The notes under the pieces were generated by a model. It worked only from the letters and a program-made list of their open reading frames with translations, was not told the DNA's origin and made no database searches. Both the position numbers and the translations under genes were made by a program. Shown in pieces: positions 53,670 to 63,892 of a stretch of DNA of 64,000 nucleotides. The DNA is taken from contig BJOX01000146.1 in NCBI GenBank assembly GCA_009731375.1, positions 519,490 through 583,489 of the forward strand, read 5' to 3'. Position 1 is the stretch's first letter, and each line of letters starts with the position of its first letter. The stretch is from Paulinella micropora. Lineage: Eukaryota; Cercozoa; Imbricatea; Euglyphida.

Positions 53670-56600
53670 TTACTGCCTTCGTCGCCTTGCGCGAACCCCT
53701 TTGCCAGGTGGCGGGCCGCCAACAAAAGTCAAGTCAAACTTCGACTCCTCCAGAATGTCCCATATTTTGTTAGGGATGGCGCCCAAAGATAAGTCAAAAG
53801 GAATGTCAAGCACTCCTCTAGGCAGTGACTGAATAGTCCACGCAGTGTGGTCTTTGTCTCGAAGGGTAATAGTATCATCCCATGTCTCGAGATTTTTCGC
53901 GTCTTTGTACACCGGTAAATATTGTCTAGCTTTTGGATCCTCAACAGGGTCCATGCTTCTCCAAAAATGGAGTACCGGTTGTATCGTTTTTGCTGCTAAG
54001 GATCTCTTCGATGTCCGTGCTGCCCGTGTAGTCTGCGGGACCGCCACAGCTCGCATGAGATAAAGATCTGAGAGAGTGTCATCGGCAACATGAGATTCTG
54101 CCGGTCTCAACAGATAAAAAGCGTCTCGGACCCACTTGATGGCCGCAATCGCCTCTCCTTCCTTCCATCGCACATGTCGAATGTCCACATTACCCGCGTT
54201 CGGGTTAGTGTCCTTCTCCCCTCCTCCTCCATGGACATCCGTCGCTCGCGTCGACCTTGCCACCTTCCTCGGTTGGTCGAAGATGAGATCGTTTTGCGCT
54301 CTCCTCCTCTGCGCCTCCGTGAACTTCTCCTTCGTACCGCCGCGGACTATGGGGGCTTTAGACTGAGTCCCCGCCGCGCTTTTGCGGTTTGAGTCTTCCT
54401 TACTCTCCTTCTCGGTCTCCTCCTTCTCCGTGACAGGTGCCCGATAGGCATTCTCCTCCTCTAAGGTATCCTCCTTCTGTATAGGCGGTACCTCTTTGAA
54501 GTCCTCCTTCATCCGTTTCAACGCCTCCTCAACGGATTCATCCTCAAGTAAGAAGGGGTCATATTTGATCAGCCTTCGAACATTCACAATCTGCACCTTC
54601 CCTCTACCCCTGATCTTATAATTCAGAGGTCCCATCTGTTCCATGATCTGGTATGGTCCTTTCCAGTGGGTAAACAGCTTAGAGCTAACCCCCTTAGGGA
54701 CTTGAGGATGGTACAAGAGTACAATATCCCCAACCTGGAAACGGACTTGATCTAAGTGCGCTTGTCGCACTCCTTGTGCGTCAGTCTTTCTGCGCTCCGC
54801 CTCCCTGTGCGCCGCAACTATTTGTTCCGCCTCCATCTTCGCTCTTAGTCTCATCCCGAACAACTCATCCTCATCTGCCCAAGTGTCTTTTGGATGCAGA
54901 AGTGAGGTTGGGATATTAGGCTCTCGGCCGTAAACCAATTGATATGGCGAGACTGAGCTCCTGGCTCCTCCTAATGCCGATGAGGGTAGACAGTTCATTG
55001 CAAAGGCAAATGAAGGTGCTGCCTCCACCCAGGCTCTCTGATTCTCCTTCTTCATACAGTACATCTTAAGCGAGGCTTTGAGAGGTCTATGTACCCGCTC
55101 GATCTTGCCATTCGCTCTCGGGTTATAGGCAGTAACATATTGCCATTTCATCCCGTAGTACTTAGATAGTCTGTCGATGACTTCATTATTAAAGTCAGAA
55201 CCTCGATCAGAACATATCTTTCTAGGCACTCCGATCTGCGAGACGATCCTATCGATCAGAGCCTCCGCAGTTGTCTTGCCTGTAGCGTCCTTAACAGGAA
55301 CAACCCAGACATAATTGGTGGCTCGATCTATTGCGGTAAGAAGGTATCTGTACCCTTCTGCCGATTCGGGGAAAGGTCCCACATGATCGATGTGTAAAAA
55401 TTCAAACATCCCGGCGTGTAACGGGAATGTACCGATCAGGCCAAAGTTCGCCTTCAGCGGTGTCTTTGTGGTTTTGCATGGGATGCATGCGTCCACTTCC
55501 CTGTCTATCTCCTCCTTCATCCCTTTCCACCAAAATCGCCTCGCTATGAACCAATGAGTTCTTTGTCGACCCGGATGTGCCAGTAAGGGGCAGTTATGGG
55601 CTGCGACATATATAAAGCGCCTCAACTTCTCTGGTACCCAGAGAGTCCATTTGTCAGGCTGTGATGCAAATTTGCCATGCTGGCCCTTGTACCACAATAG
55701 CCCATCTCTCCACGCCATCTCCTTCATCTGATCTTTGATCTGTGGAGTCTTTTTAAGCTCATTAGGGTTCTTGTATAACGTTATGAGCTCCTTGAACTCC
55801 GGATCCGTCGCCTGTTGCTGCCTCCACGCGGTAGGCGAGGCGATATGAATAGTACCGTCCTCCAACCTTACTCCTACCCTTTCCGGGTCTTCATCAAGCT
55901 CGCTTCGATTTTCCTGTGGAGGTTCAGTACAGACCTCAGTCGTCTCCTCCTCTTCTTTTATATTCGCCTTCGCGTTCTCGTATGCCTCATAAGACCACTC
56001 AGCGTCTTCGAGAACATGCGCCTCACAGCATATGCCATGCTCCGGGCCTTGAGGACTATATCGTAGACCCGTGCGGTCATAACGAACGCCTCTTGCCATC
56101 TGCATCGCCTCTATGTGGCTCACCTCGTATACCTTGTCCGTGGACAGGTCCATCATCTCCACTGATGATACGAGAGCCGACACCTCCGACTGAAACTCTA
56201 GCCTGGAAAGGCTATCAGCGACTACGTTTCGCTTTCCCGGTAAGTAGACCATCGTGAAATTGAAACATGACAAGAAAGCTTGCCACCGCGCCAAACGGCC
56301 GGTTTGTTCATGATTCATCAACCAAAGAAGGTTGTGATGATCGGTCCTAACCGTGAATAGAGGTCCTCCCCACAAGTATTCTCTGAGCCTCTTGAGAGCC
56401 CATACTACTGCCAACGCCTCCCTCTGTCGCGTGCAGTAATTTCGCTCCGCCGCACACAGCTTTCTACTAATAAACATGATCGGGCGCAACTTTTTCTCCT
56501 CATCTTCTTGTTGCAGCACCGCGCCAATCGCAAACTTAGATGCATCCGTGTCGACTACGAACGGTTTCGTAAAGTCGGGCATCATAAGTACTAATCCGCC

Positions 56601-59492
56601 GTCCTTGGGATCTTTATAAATGATATCTTTGAGCGTATTAAACGCCTGCAAAGCCTCCTCATCCCACTTCTCAAAGTCTCCAAAATCAATCATCTTCTCC
56701 AGCTTAGCCCGAGTTGCACCCCAATCGGGTATGAACTGGCTGTAGTACTGTGCCATCGCAAGAAAAGAGTGTAACTCCGTGCGATTCTTTGGCAACTGTC
56801 TACTCATGATCTCCTCCCTCTTTTCGCGCGATATCGAGACCCTATTATGAGAAATCTCGTAACCCAAATACGTCACACTTGTCCTGGCAAGCTGACATTT
56901 CTTTAGGTTGCATTTCAGGCCAAAAGCTCCGATGCGCCTGAAGACATCTGACAAGTGATCGATATGCTCTTCCATTGTGTTAGAGTATACGATGATGTCA
57001 TCGATGTAACAAAATGCATATTCTCCCGCCTTCTGTCCTCTCCTTCTCATAAAACCATCCTCCGACTGGTCGTCATATTGACCGCTCAACATCTTCTGCA
57101 TCGCCTTCTGAAAGAGCCCCGGGGCCTGTTTGAGTCCCATTGGAAGCACCTTCCACTGGTATATTTCCATACCCACAACGAATGCAGTCAGCCATCTGGA
57201 TTTCTCGTCCAGTGGTATCTGCCAGAAGCCGTTCTTAAGGTCAATGACCGAATAGAATTTAGCATTCCGCAGCACCCTTCTGCCTTCTTCTAAGGTCGGC
57301 AGAGGATTTCTCTCTTCCTCTAGCACCTTATTCACACGGGCATAATTGATCGTCAAGCGCCATTCTCCTCCTGGCTTAGGGACGATTTTCGGTTGAGAGA
57401 CAATTGGAGATGTAGATCTCTCAATAAAGTCCTCATCGAGCAACTGTCTCACATTCTCCTCCGCTATTTTTGCCTCATGTATGCTCAAATTTGCCCTCCG
57501 TGGTGCCGGAGATGGCTCCGCACCCGGTATCTTGTAAATGACAGCAGTGAAGTCATCCGACTTTACACCACCTGCCCGAGGAGGGTCGAAAATTTCTCTG
57601 TACGCCTCCATCTTAGCTTTGAGAAACGCCTTCTCTCTCTCCGAACCCACTCCTTCTTCTAAAATTTTCCGCGCCGCCGCTTGGAAATCTTCCTCCGACA
57701 TCTTCTTATGCTCCTTGAGGGGCGCTAAGTCCTCCTCCAAACTCAAATCTTCCTCGGACAAATCGTCTAGTCCCGTTCTTTCATACGTGACTGTGTCCGG
57801 CTCATCATCATGACCCAGCCCGACAAGCATATCAATAAGGTTCGCGTATTGTATCGGAGCCTTACGGGTGTAGAAACCATCAAAGCATGTGAAAGCTTGA
57901 GGTATCAATTTCAACTTGTCCTGGGCTCTGAGCTTTTGCTTGTATGCACTGCTCTGCTCCCGAGACCCGAGTCGACAAGCCACCACTAACTGTTGCTTGC
58001 GAGAAGGAACAGGTATAGGATGATCAATAAGCCGGTCCCTTATCTCCTGTGCCCAGATCGCCTTCTCATTGTATGGCAGAATGACAGTATACGGCTTGTT
58101 ACTCTCAAATAGAGTCCGTAGACACTTTTTCACTTCAGTTAATGAGCGCGGCCAGGTAGGCACATCGCCCCAAAAGTTCGTGATAAAAGTTTTAATGTCA
58201 TCCGCTGGAGTATCGGGGATACGCCCCTTCCTCCTTGGCACAAACGCCTCTCTCTTCTCATCTGACACCTTCGCATGGTAACAGTAGCCATTAGTAATAT
58301 GGACATCTGCCCCGCCACCTTCTGCGAATCTGGCCAACGACGGGCACTGTTTCGCAACACATATTATCTCCTCATTACGCGCTACGACTAAGTCATCAAT
58401 AGACTTTCTGTCCCATGCGGGAATCGTAACCGTATACGCCTGCATCTCCGTCTCCCAATTGTCGGTCCAGGTCAGTTCCTCCGGCACTGTGACATAGGGG
58501 TGTACATAGGCTTCAGTTGCCTCATGTACGAAGGCCAACTTTTTCCTCTCCGTTGCTAGACTCAGCTCAAAAGCCTCGTATGAGTCAGTAGCAGTCATCG
58601 GATTAATATCCTCCTCCTCTCCATTCTTCACTCCATAAATCACCCGCCGTGCGGCGCAATCGATCACAGCCCCCATCGTAGCCAATTGGTCATACGACAG
58701 CAGGATTGAACCGTGGTAATCGGGGACAACATAGAGGTCCGCACGATATACTCGACCGGATTTCAATTTGAAAATTAATGTGACGATGCCCGTAATTTCC
58801 GTACGGCTGCCTACCCCTTTTAGGGTCCCCTTTGTTTTTCTAATGTTTTTGTCCACCCATGTCCGGTGACTATTCAAAAACTTCTGGCCGACAATATTAA
58901 TATTCGCCATCGTATCATTACCAACTTTTAATGTGGTTTGTAAAGTTTCACAAAAGAGGTCAGTGTAGCATAGCGCGTCTGGTCTATGTAAACTAGCCGC
59001 TAGCACATGAATTTTTCGTTCTAGGGTTTTGAGTCTAAGCTCAAGTTCCTTGTCCTCTTCTCGTTCTCCCCCCTTTTCCGCCAACTTAACTTCTTGAGTC
59101 TCCGGGGCTTCCGGTATCTCGAGTGTCTTTTGGACAGAGTCTGGTACACCGAGTGTACTCGTGTCTATAGCAGAGACTATTGAGTCCTTTGGCGGGGGTA
59201 CGGTCCGCTGCTTCTTCGTAGGAGAAGACCTAGCCTTTGGTTTCGGCTTCCTCTCCTCCATCGCCTTCTTCGCCTTCCTATTCGCATCATTTATCATATT
59301 AGCTCTCGAAGGATGAACTAGCAAGTGCTTACCTTGAGGCTTGTGAGGCTGTGTGCCTTCACCTTCACGTCTGGGAGGAACGGAACCGTTCGTATCCTGT
59401 TCATCAACAGTAGGCATAACTGTGACTGTCGGATTAAAAAGAACAGTTTTTATCTCCTTCTCTCTCTTCTTTTCCTCTCTCTTCTCCTCCCG
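53670..59492 (-). CDS. Pol polyprotein of copy B: protease-like, RT, RNase H, integrase
   Basis: The frame is open from the UGA at 59493-59495; the first ATG is at 59417 and gives 1,915 residues ending in TAA. Residues 1-200 are charged and lysine-rich. A protease-like domain follows, with VGNDTMANINIVG where DTG or DSG is usual and with ILLSYDQLATMGAVID near its end. The RT has FYSVIDLKNGFWQIPL, LPMGLKQAPGLFQ and the catalytic CYIDDIIVYS (about residue 803). RNase H has DTDASKFAIGAVL, REALAVVWAL and RTDHHNLLWL. Integrase has a His/Cys zinc site ending CIPCK, then the Asp-Asp-Glu core in HIDHVGPFP, CSDRGSDFNNE and NGKIERVHR, then a GPY/F module. About 300 further residues of unknown role follow. 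Confidence 0.95.
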   Translation of the reverse strand, partial: REEKREEKKREKEIKTVLFNPTVTVMPTVDEQDTNGSVPPRREGEGTQPHKPQGKHLLVHPSRANMINDANRKAKKAMEERKPKPKARSSPTKKQRTVPPPKDSIVSAIDTSTLGVPDSVQKTLEIPEAPETQEVKLAEKGGEREEDKELELRLKTLERKIHVLAASLHRPDALCYTDLFCETLQTTLKVGNDTMANINIVGQKFLNSHRTWVDKNIRKTKGTLKGVGSRTEITGIVTLIFKLKSGRVYRADLYVVPDYHGSILLSYDQLATMGAVIDCAARRVIYGVKNGEEEDINPMTATDSYEAFELSLATERKKLAFVHEATEAYVHPYVTVPEELTWTDNWETEMQAYTVTIPAWDRKSIDDLVVARNEEIICVAKQCPSLARFAEGGGADVHITNGYCYHAKVSDEKREAFVPRRKGRIPDTPADDIKTFITNFWGDVPTWPRSLTEVKKCLRTLFESNKPYTVILPYNEKAIWAQEIRDRLIDHPIPVPSRKQQLVVACRLGSREQSSAYKQKLRAQDKLKLIPQAFTCFDGFYTRKAPIQYANLIDMLVGLGHDDEPDTVTYERTGLDDLSEEDLSLEEDLAPLKEHKKMSEEDFQAAARKILEEGVGSEREKAFLKAKMEAYREIFDPPRAGGVKSDDFTAVIYKIPGAEPSPAPRRANLSIHEAKIAEENVRQLLDEDFIERSTSPIVSQPKIVPKPGGEWRLTINYARVNKVLEEERNPLPTLEEGRRVLRNAKFYSVIDLKNGFWQIPLDEKSRWLTAFVVGMEIYQWKVLPMGLKQAPGLFQKAMQKMLSGQYDDQSEDGFMRRRGQKAGEYAFCYIDDIIVYSNTMEEHIDHLSDVFRRIGAFGLKCNLKKCQLARTSVTYLGYEISHNRVSISREKREEIMSRQLPKNRTELHSFLAMAQYYSQFIPDWGATRAKLEKMIDFGDFEKWDEEALQAFNTLKDIIYKDPKDGGLVLMMPDFTKPFVVDTDASKFAIGAVLQQEDEEKKLRPIMFISRKLCAAERNYCTRQREALAVVWALKRLREYLWGGPLFTVRTDHHNLLWLMNHEQTGRLARWQAFLSCFNFTMVYLPGKRNVVADSLSRLEFQSEVSALVSSVEMMDLSTDKVYEVSHIEAMQMARGVRYDRTGLRYSPQGPEHGICCEAHVLEDAEWSYEAYENAKANIKEEEETTEVCTEPPQENRSELDEDPERVGVRLEDGTIHIASPTAWRQQQATDPEFKELITLYKNPNELKKTPQIKDQMKEMAWRDGLLWYKGQHGKFASQPDKWTLWVPEKLRRFIYVAAHNCPLLAHPGRQRTHWFIARRFWWKGMKEEIDREVDACIPCKTTKTPLKANFGLIGTFPLHAGMFEFLHIDHVGPFPESAEGYRYLLTAIDRATNYVWVVPVKDATGKTTAEALIDRIVSQIGVPRKICSDRGSDFNNEVIDRLSKYYGMKWQYVTAYNPRANGKIERVHRPLKASLKMYCMKKENQRAWVEAAPSFAFAMNCLPSSALGGARSSVSPYQLVYGREPNIPTSLLHPKDTWADEDELFGMRLRAKMEAEQIVAAHREAERRKTDAQGVRQAHLDQVRFQVGDIVLLYHPQVPKGVSSKLFTHWKGPYQIMEQMGPLNYKIRGRGKVQIVNVRRLIKYDPFLLEDESVEEALKRMKEDFKEVPPIQKEDTLEEENAYRAPVTEKEETEKESKEDSNRKSAAGTQSKAPIVRGGTKEKFTEAQRRRAQNDLIFDQPRKVARSTRATDVHGGGGEKDTNPNAGNVDIRHVRWKEGEAIAAIKWVRDAFYLLRPAESHVADDTLSDLYLMRAVAVPQTTRAARTSKRSLAAKTIQPVLHFWRSMDPVEDPKARQYLPVYKDAKNLETWDDTITLRDKDHTAWTIQSLPRGVLDIPFDLSLGAIPNKIWDILEESKFDLTFVGGPPPGKGVRARRRRQ

Positions 59493-60230
59493 TCAGTCTA
59501 CGACGACAACACGCTCACCTGAGCCGGTGTCTTCGTCTTGACGTCCCCCCTCCGTAGCGGTATAAGCTTGCTGGGGGTAGTTGGAGCTGGAACTGGTGCT
59601 ATAATTCCAGTATCCGTGTCCTCTGGGAGGGCGCGCTGGGGTCCGTCCTCCCCTTCCACGAAAGCCTCGTCCTCGTGGTGCCGCCCCTCTTGGTGTCCCT
59701 CGGGACCCTCGTGACGATCCTCTCGTCTCTCCTCCTCCTCTAGTCGGCGCCTTTGATCGGCCCGATGTCTCTCTCTTCTCCCTTCTCTTCATTCTGTCAA
59801 GGAAGTAAATGATGGCCTCCCGGAACTCCGCATCCGAGACCATATTCGCATTCCACCTCCCCTCCTCCAACTCCTTCTTGTACATGGCGTACATGGTCTT
59901 TTTCATGCCTTCGAGCTCTCTAAGGAAAAGATTTCGCTGCCTATCATCAAGAGAGTCGTGGCTGAAGAGGCAATTGCCTACTCCTTTCTGTGCCTCATGC
60001 TTACACGCCATGTATGAAAAATAGCGGTAGCACGGCGTCGGCTCATCTCTCCCCCTCTTGAGACCTGCCGTTCGAGTTGCATGTGCTGCTTGAGCACCTC
60101 CAACCCCCTGTGTCGCGGCACTGGAGAATGACTCGGTGGCCGTGTCCAATTCGGAACACGCGTCGAGCACCTCCTTGAACAGGTCGCCCGGCGGAGTAGC
60201 TGCTACAGTCCTCTCGTATATATTCGTTTC
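59493..60230 (-). CDS. Nucleocapsid-like domain of copy B, in frame between two UGA codons
   Basis: 245 codons lie between the UGA at 60231-60233 and the UGA at 59493-59495, in the same frame as Gag and Pol. There is no ATG near its start, so separate initiation is unlikely. A CCCH-type zinc finger is visible (CYRYFSYMAC, then GNCLFSH). A basic region and RGG-box repeats follow (RGGGETRGSSRGSRGTPRG), which would bind RNA. Nucleocapsid normally forms the end of Gag, so translation probably reaches it by reading through the first UGA. Confidence 0.85.
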   Translation of the reverse strand, partial: ETNIYERTVAATPPGDLFKEVLDACSELDTATESFSSAATQGVGGAQAAHATRTAGLKRGRDEPTPCYRYFSYMACKHEAQKGVGNCLFSHDSLDDRQRNLFLRELEGMKKTMYAMYKKELEEGRWNANMVSDAEFREAIIYFLDRMKRREKRETSGRSKAPTRGGGETRGSSRGSRGTPRGAAPRGRGFRGRGGRTPARPPRGHGYWNYSTSSSSNYPQQAYTATEGGRQDEDTGSGERVVVVD

Positions 60231-62003
60231 TCAAAAATCCGCCGACTTCACCGCCGTGAAGGTCGGACAGGACTGTATGATCCTTGCGAGCTTGCTCGAG
60301 TGTCGTGTACACAAAGCACTCAGGAAATACAAAATGATAGACTGCCGGCTATAAAAGAGCCCGTACTTGGCGCTGACCTCAGTGAGGATCGCTGCCAACC
60401 TCGTGCCAATGCCCAGCCCTTCGTTCACCTCTTGAAAAATCTCAAACCCAATCAAAGTACCAGTGCACAGGTGCTGATACCCATGAGTTTTAAAGTATTG
60501 CAAGAGGACGGCAACTGGCACCGTGCATTGCAGGTCTGAGGCTGCTCTCCTAGCCGCCACCTCTACCGCTCTCATCGCCTTGTACTCCCCAACATCAAAC
60601 CCTTGTGTGATGATTGATGGGTCCAACAAGGTGTACAACGCCTCATACTCCTGTGTTTCGTCCGTTGGATGCTGCTTCATACAAGCATCAATTCTTCTGA
60701 GCTTGTCTCGAAGGTTCGCATCCGTGTCCTTCTGACTCGCTGTCTCTGCATACAGCGTCAGAGCAGTGGCATCGGACTTTGTATATTTTTGGAAGGCCTG
60801 TATGATAGCCTGTCTGTCCTTTTTGTCATTACTGTTGACAATAACAGTGGTAGGCGCTGAGCTAGTCGCAGGGGCCGAAGGGGCTGTGTGGGCTGACGGG
60901 GCGGAGCGGCCCGAGGGAGCCATATAAGATCCAGAGGAATATTTCGGTCCCTTTGTTCCCGCCGCCTTGGCTAATGCAATCTTTGCCTCCATCTCCTTCT
61001 TTTCTTTCTCAGCCGCTAGCTCTTTGATATACAGCTCTTGGGCATGATGAAAAAAAGACAGGATCTCAGCTGCCTTCCGAAGGAACAAGGCCTTCTCCGC
61101 CAACTCCTTCTCTCCCGCTTTATTGGTGGGGGGTGGTGCGGCCGTCCCCTCCAAGATCGTATGATCCTTCGTGAAGACCCACCTCTTCCATGCGTCATCC
61201 TTCACCAAGGCCGCATGCAGCTTCTTCATCCTCGTCACCCCTCCAGCTTCGCCTTCTATTTCCCTCAGGGCCGGGTGAAGGTCCCTGCCAAACTGGGTGT
61301 GTTGGAGTTTACCCAGGTCCACTAACTTGGCCTCCATAAGTTTCAGAGACACATCCATGACATTGATCTGTCCTTTTGGATTCCTGAACTTAAACTCCTT
61401 TTCCACTCTCTTTATTGAATCAATGTCCTGACCAGGATCGAGCAACCTAGCCAGTGCTCTTGTGTTCCATGGCAGCACAGTCTTTCCAGTCTGGTACTCA
61501 AAGAGTATAGCACACTCAAACACTGTCCATGAGAGGTCGAGTAGCTCCAGTAAAGACATATTGTCCCCAAATGAGACATGTTGCACCTGTAACTGTGCAC
61601 CGTCGTCTCTGAGGAATTCTGCCAGAGGCAGAGCTTGCCTTGGGAGAGGGTAACAGATGTCCTCCTTCTTCAAGGGTTGTCCCCATCGCATTTCTTGGGG
61701 AATGTATAGCCATTTATAGGCCTCATCCTTCCCTTTCTTCTCCTCAAACTCCTTCTTACTTAGTTTGCCATATTCGGCCACAAACCTCGCTTCCTCTCCT
61801 CCCTTCTCCTCCTCCTCGACTTCCTCTGCTCCTCCTGTGTCAAAGGAAGGCGCAGTAAAAAATTGATTCTCTGCTCCTCCTGTGTCAAAGGAAGGTGCCA
61901 GATCTCCTCCTTCTGCATGAGGGTCAACGAACTCCTCTTCGTTTCCTGGGGTTCGCTCACTCTCCCCCCCTCCTTCCTGCCAGTCTTCAGACCTAGTAGA
62001 CAT
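60231..62003 (-). CDS. Gag (capsid) of copy B
   Basis: 590 residues from the ATG at 62003 to a UGA. The N-terminal 90 residues are acidic and low-complexity, with a short internal repeat around PSFDTGGAE. A mostly helical middle part follows (about 110-300), then a Lys/Glu/Ala-rich coiled coil (IKELAAEKEKKEMEAKIALA), an Ala/Pro/Ser linker, and a second helical part to the end. Zinc knuckles are absent here and lie after the stop codon. Identification is by position and composition, since Gag sequences diverge quickly. Confidence 0.85.
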   Translation of the reverse strand: MSTRSEDWQEGGGESERTPGNEEEFVDPHAEGGDLAPSFDTGGAENQFFTAPSFDTGGAEEVEEEEKGGEEARFVAEYGKLSKKEFEEKKGKDEAYKWLYIPQEMRWGQPLKKEDICYPLPRQALPLAEFLRDDGAQLQVQHVSFGDNMSLLELLDLSWTVFECAILFEYQTGKTVLPWNTRALARLLDPGQDIDSIKRVEKEFKFRNPKGQINVMDVSLKLMEAKLVDLGKLQHTQFGRDLHPALREIEGEAGGVTRMKKLHAALVKDDAWKRWVFTKDHTILEGTAAPPPTNKAGEKELAEKALFLRKAAEILSFFHHAQELYIKELAAEKEKKEMEAKIALAKAAGTKGPKYSSGSYMAPSGRSAPSAHTAPSAPATSSAPTTVIVNSNDKKDRQAIIQAFQKYTKSDATALTLYAETASQKDTDANLRDKLRRIDACMKQHPTDETQEYEALYTLLDPSIITQGFDVGEYKAMRAVEVAARRAASDLQCTVPVAVLLQYFKTHGYQHLCTGTLIGFEIFQEVNEGLGIGTRLAAILTEVSAKYGLFYSRQSIILYFLSALCTRHSSKLARIIQSCPTFTAVKSADF

Positions 62004-62749
62004 GGACGCTGAAGGAATACGGATGAGACAGAGTTGTTTCTACCCCGTAATTGCTCTGTTCGTCTATGAGGAACGAATAGAGAGAAAAAACGAAAAGACA
62101 GTATAGAGAGAGAGCGTCTCACCTCTATGTCTTATGTGTTTTTTTTTTTTTTGTGAGAAAGAAGTAATCTGTACGACTTTCTCTGAAAATTTGATCTCCT
62201 TCTCCACTCCTCTTTTCTTTTTCTCTTTTTGTTGTTGTATCTGTTATGAGGTACGAGGACCTATGTACAGATAACGTCAAAGAGGCTAGAGAAGCACTCC
62301 TTGAGAAGTCGACTTGTCGTCTGACACTTGTTCAGACCTATTGTCGAAAGACAGTCAGATATTTGCAAAAATACTCTGATGTGTGTGGTTTGAGAGGCAA
62401 CAAAGTGCACAGACTTGAAAGGTAGAGTACTACGCTCGTGTCCTTCAAGTTTGTTTGTAACTGTGAGTGTTTGTTTGTACGTCTGTTGACCTACTCTGTC
62501 TCTGTCTCAAGAGAGAACAAAAGAACAGCTACGAGATCTGGTGTCTGGCCTCCTTGTCAGGACACAGATATAGGTTGTGGAGAGGGTACTGAGACACCTA
62601 CTCACAAACGCCTAGACGTCTAGTTTTGCAAAAAGAGCTGTGTGGGGATGTGCTGGAGTATTTGTTTTTTGGAACACCTACTCAGAAGAGATAGGTCTGT
62701 CCAATTTTTCTTTCTGCTGTGCCAAAAACAAGCCAGAAAAGAAATCAGC

Positions 62750-62767
62750 CTTGTGCTGGTGACTCCA
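62750..62767 (-). other. Primer-binding site of copy B
   Basis: On the minus strand, TGGAGTCACCAGCACAAG starts two bases after the 5' LTR. The TGG pairs with the CCA end of a tRNA. I cannot name the tRNA. Copy A has the same 18 bases. Confidence 0.7.
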
Positions 62768-62769
62768 AT

Positions 62770-63015
62770 GTTACAATCCCCGAAGATAGCTCAATAAAAA
62801 GTCGGTAATACAACCAGACACAAATCCCCAAAAGAAAATGATGTCTCGTTATATTAGCTTAGTGAAGCAGAAAAGAAAACGGCAACAGACCAAGGTTAAA
62901 ATGGCATTAGGTCAAATCCGGCCAAACGATATTGAAAATAATGGGAAAAAACTAGGTGCACCTGACACCAGAAAAAGGGTACTTTTTACCGGCTATCCGG
63001 GGGGTGATGCCTACA
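62770..63015 (-). repeat. 5' LTR of copy B
   Basis: 246 bases. It should hold the promoter of the element. No TATA box is assigned with confidence. Confidence 0.93.
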
Positions 63016-63020
63016 GCTCT
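63016..63020. other. Target-site duplication of copy B, right
   Basis: GCTCT, equal to 52624-52628. Confidence 0.85.
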
Positions 63021-63590
63021 GCTGCCGCTCTGTGCACTGTCATATCCGATGCCAGTGAGTCAGCGATCATCGTTCGGCCCTTCAAGTTCAGTGCAAAGAG
63101 GCGAGCAAGGACACTTGAGGTCCCATCCGCCCGGCGCAGTAACCCCTGTCACGTCGTGCGCGGCTAACTATAATTTATTATTAATAAAGAACAGGTTTTG
63201 GTGAGTCGATTGTATAATAATTTTCAACTCGTTGAGCTGAAAAGGAAGCTGCTGCGGCTAAGTCCGAAGCATGTAAGTATAATATCAGAGTTACTGTATA
63301 ATAATGATCTACGCAAACACTAAGTTTTAGCGTATATTTTGAATAATAAGAAACTTTGATACTTTTCAAGAATAACACTTGGCCGGGCCGCCCTACTGCT
63401 GATCATACATCTGCTCCTCAGAATTCCACGTGTAGGGCGCTCTGCGTAACAAGCATACACACACACACACACAAGTCGTTGGTATAATATTAATGCCAAA
63501 CACGCAAGCAAGCAAGAAAGCCAAGCAGGCCAAGCAACGCAAGCAAGTGAATGCAGATAGATTACGTGGATAGATTAGATGAACAGCTTC
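63021..63590. other. Unique sequence after copy B
   Basis: About 570 bases. A minus-strand frame (about 63071 down to the LTR) would continue on the far side of the insertion (52623 to 52475) if copy B were removed. No domain is recognised, so a disrupted exon is only a possibility. Confidence 0.35.
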
Positions 63591-63603
63591 GATAGATAGA
63601 TAT

Positions 63604-63640
<37 letters not shown>

Positions 63641-63681
63641 GATAGGTAAGTTAGATAGACAGATGAGATAGTTAAGATAGT

Positions 63682-63715
<34 letters not shown>

Positions 63716-63769
63716 CATAGATAGATAGCTAGCTAGCTAGCTAGATAGCTAGCTAGCTAGCTAGCTAGC

Positions 63770-63826
<57 letters not shown>

Positions 63827-63832
63827 GGATAG
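63590..63832. repeat. (GATA)n and (GCTA)n microsatellites
   Basis: GATA units with a (GCTA)n block at 63728-63770. Confidence 0.97.
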
Positions 63833-63892
63833 ACCTTCGTGTACGTCCTCGTACTGCGCGCGTATACAGTTTGCCCTGTGCAGGCCATGCAG

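Larger units (their letters stand above)
52629..63015 (-). mobile_element. Ty3/Gypsy-type LTR retrotransposon, copy B (complete)
   Basis: A 10,387-bp element with 246-bp LTRs (52629-52874 and 62770-63015), a GCTCT target duplication, a primer-binding site, a polypurine tract and one 8,334-bp reading frame from 62003 to 53670. Domain order Gag, zinc finger, protease-like, RT, RNase H, integrase is that of the Ty3/Gypsy group. I count four substitutions between the LTRs, so the insertion is fairly young. An 800-base non-coding segment lies between Pol and the 3' LTR, and a 766-base leader precedes Gag. Confidence 0.95.

Noticed and set aside
59493-60233. UGA reassigned to a sense codon in this organism
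   Set aside because: The host gene model ends naturally at UGA (50787-50789) and the single-ORF LINE also ends in UGA, so readthrough is the better explanation for the retrotransposon.
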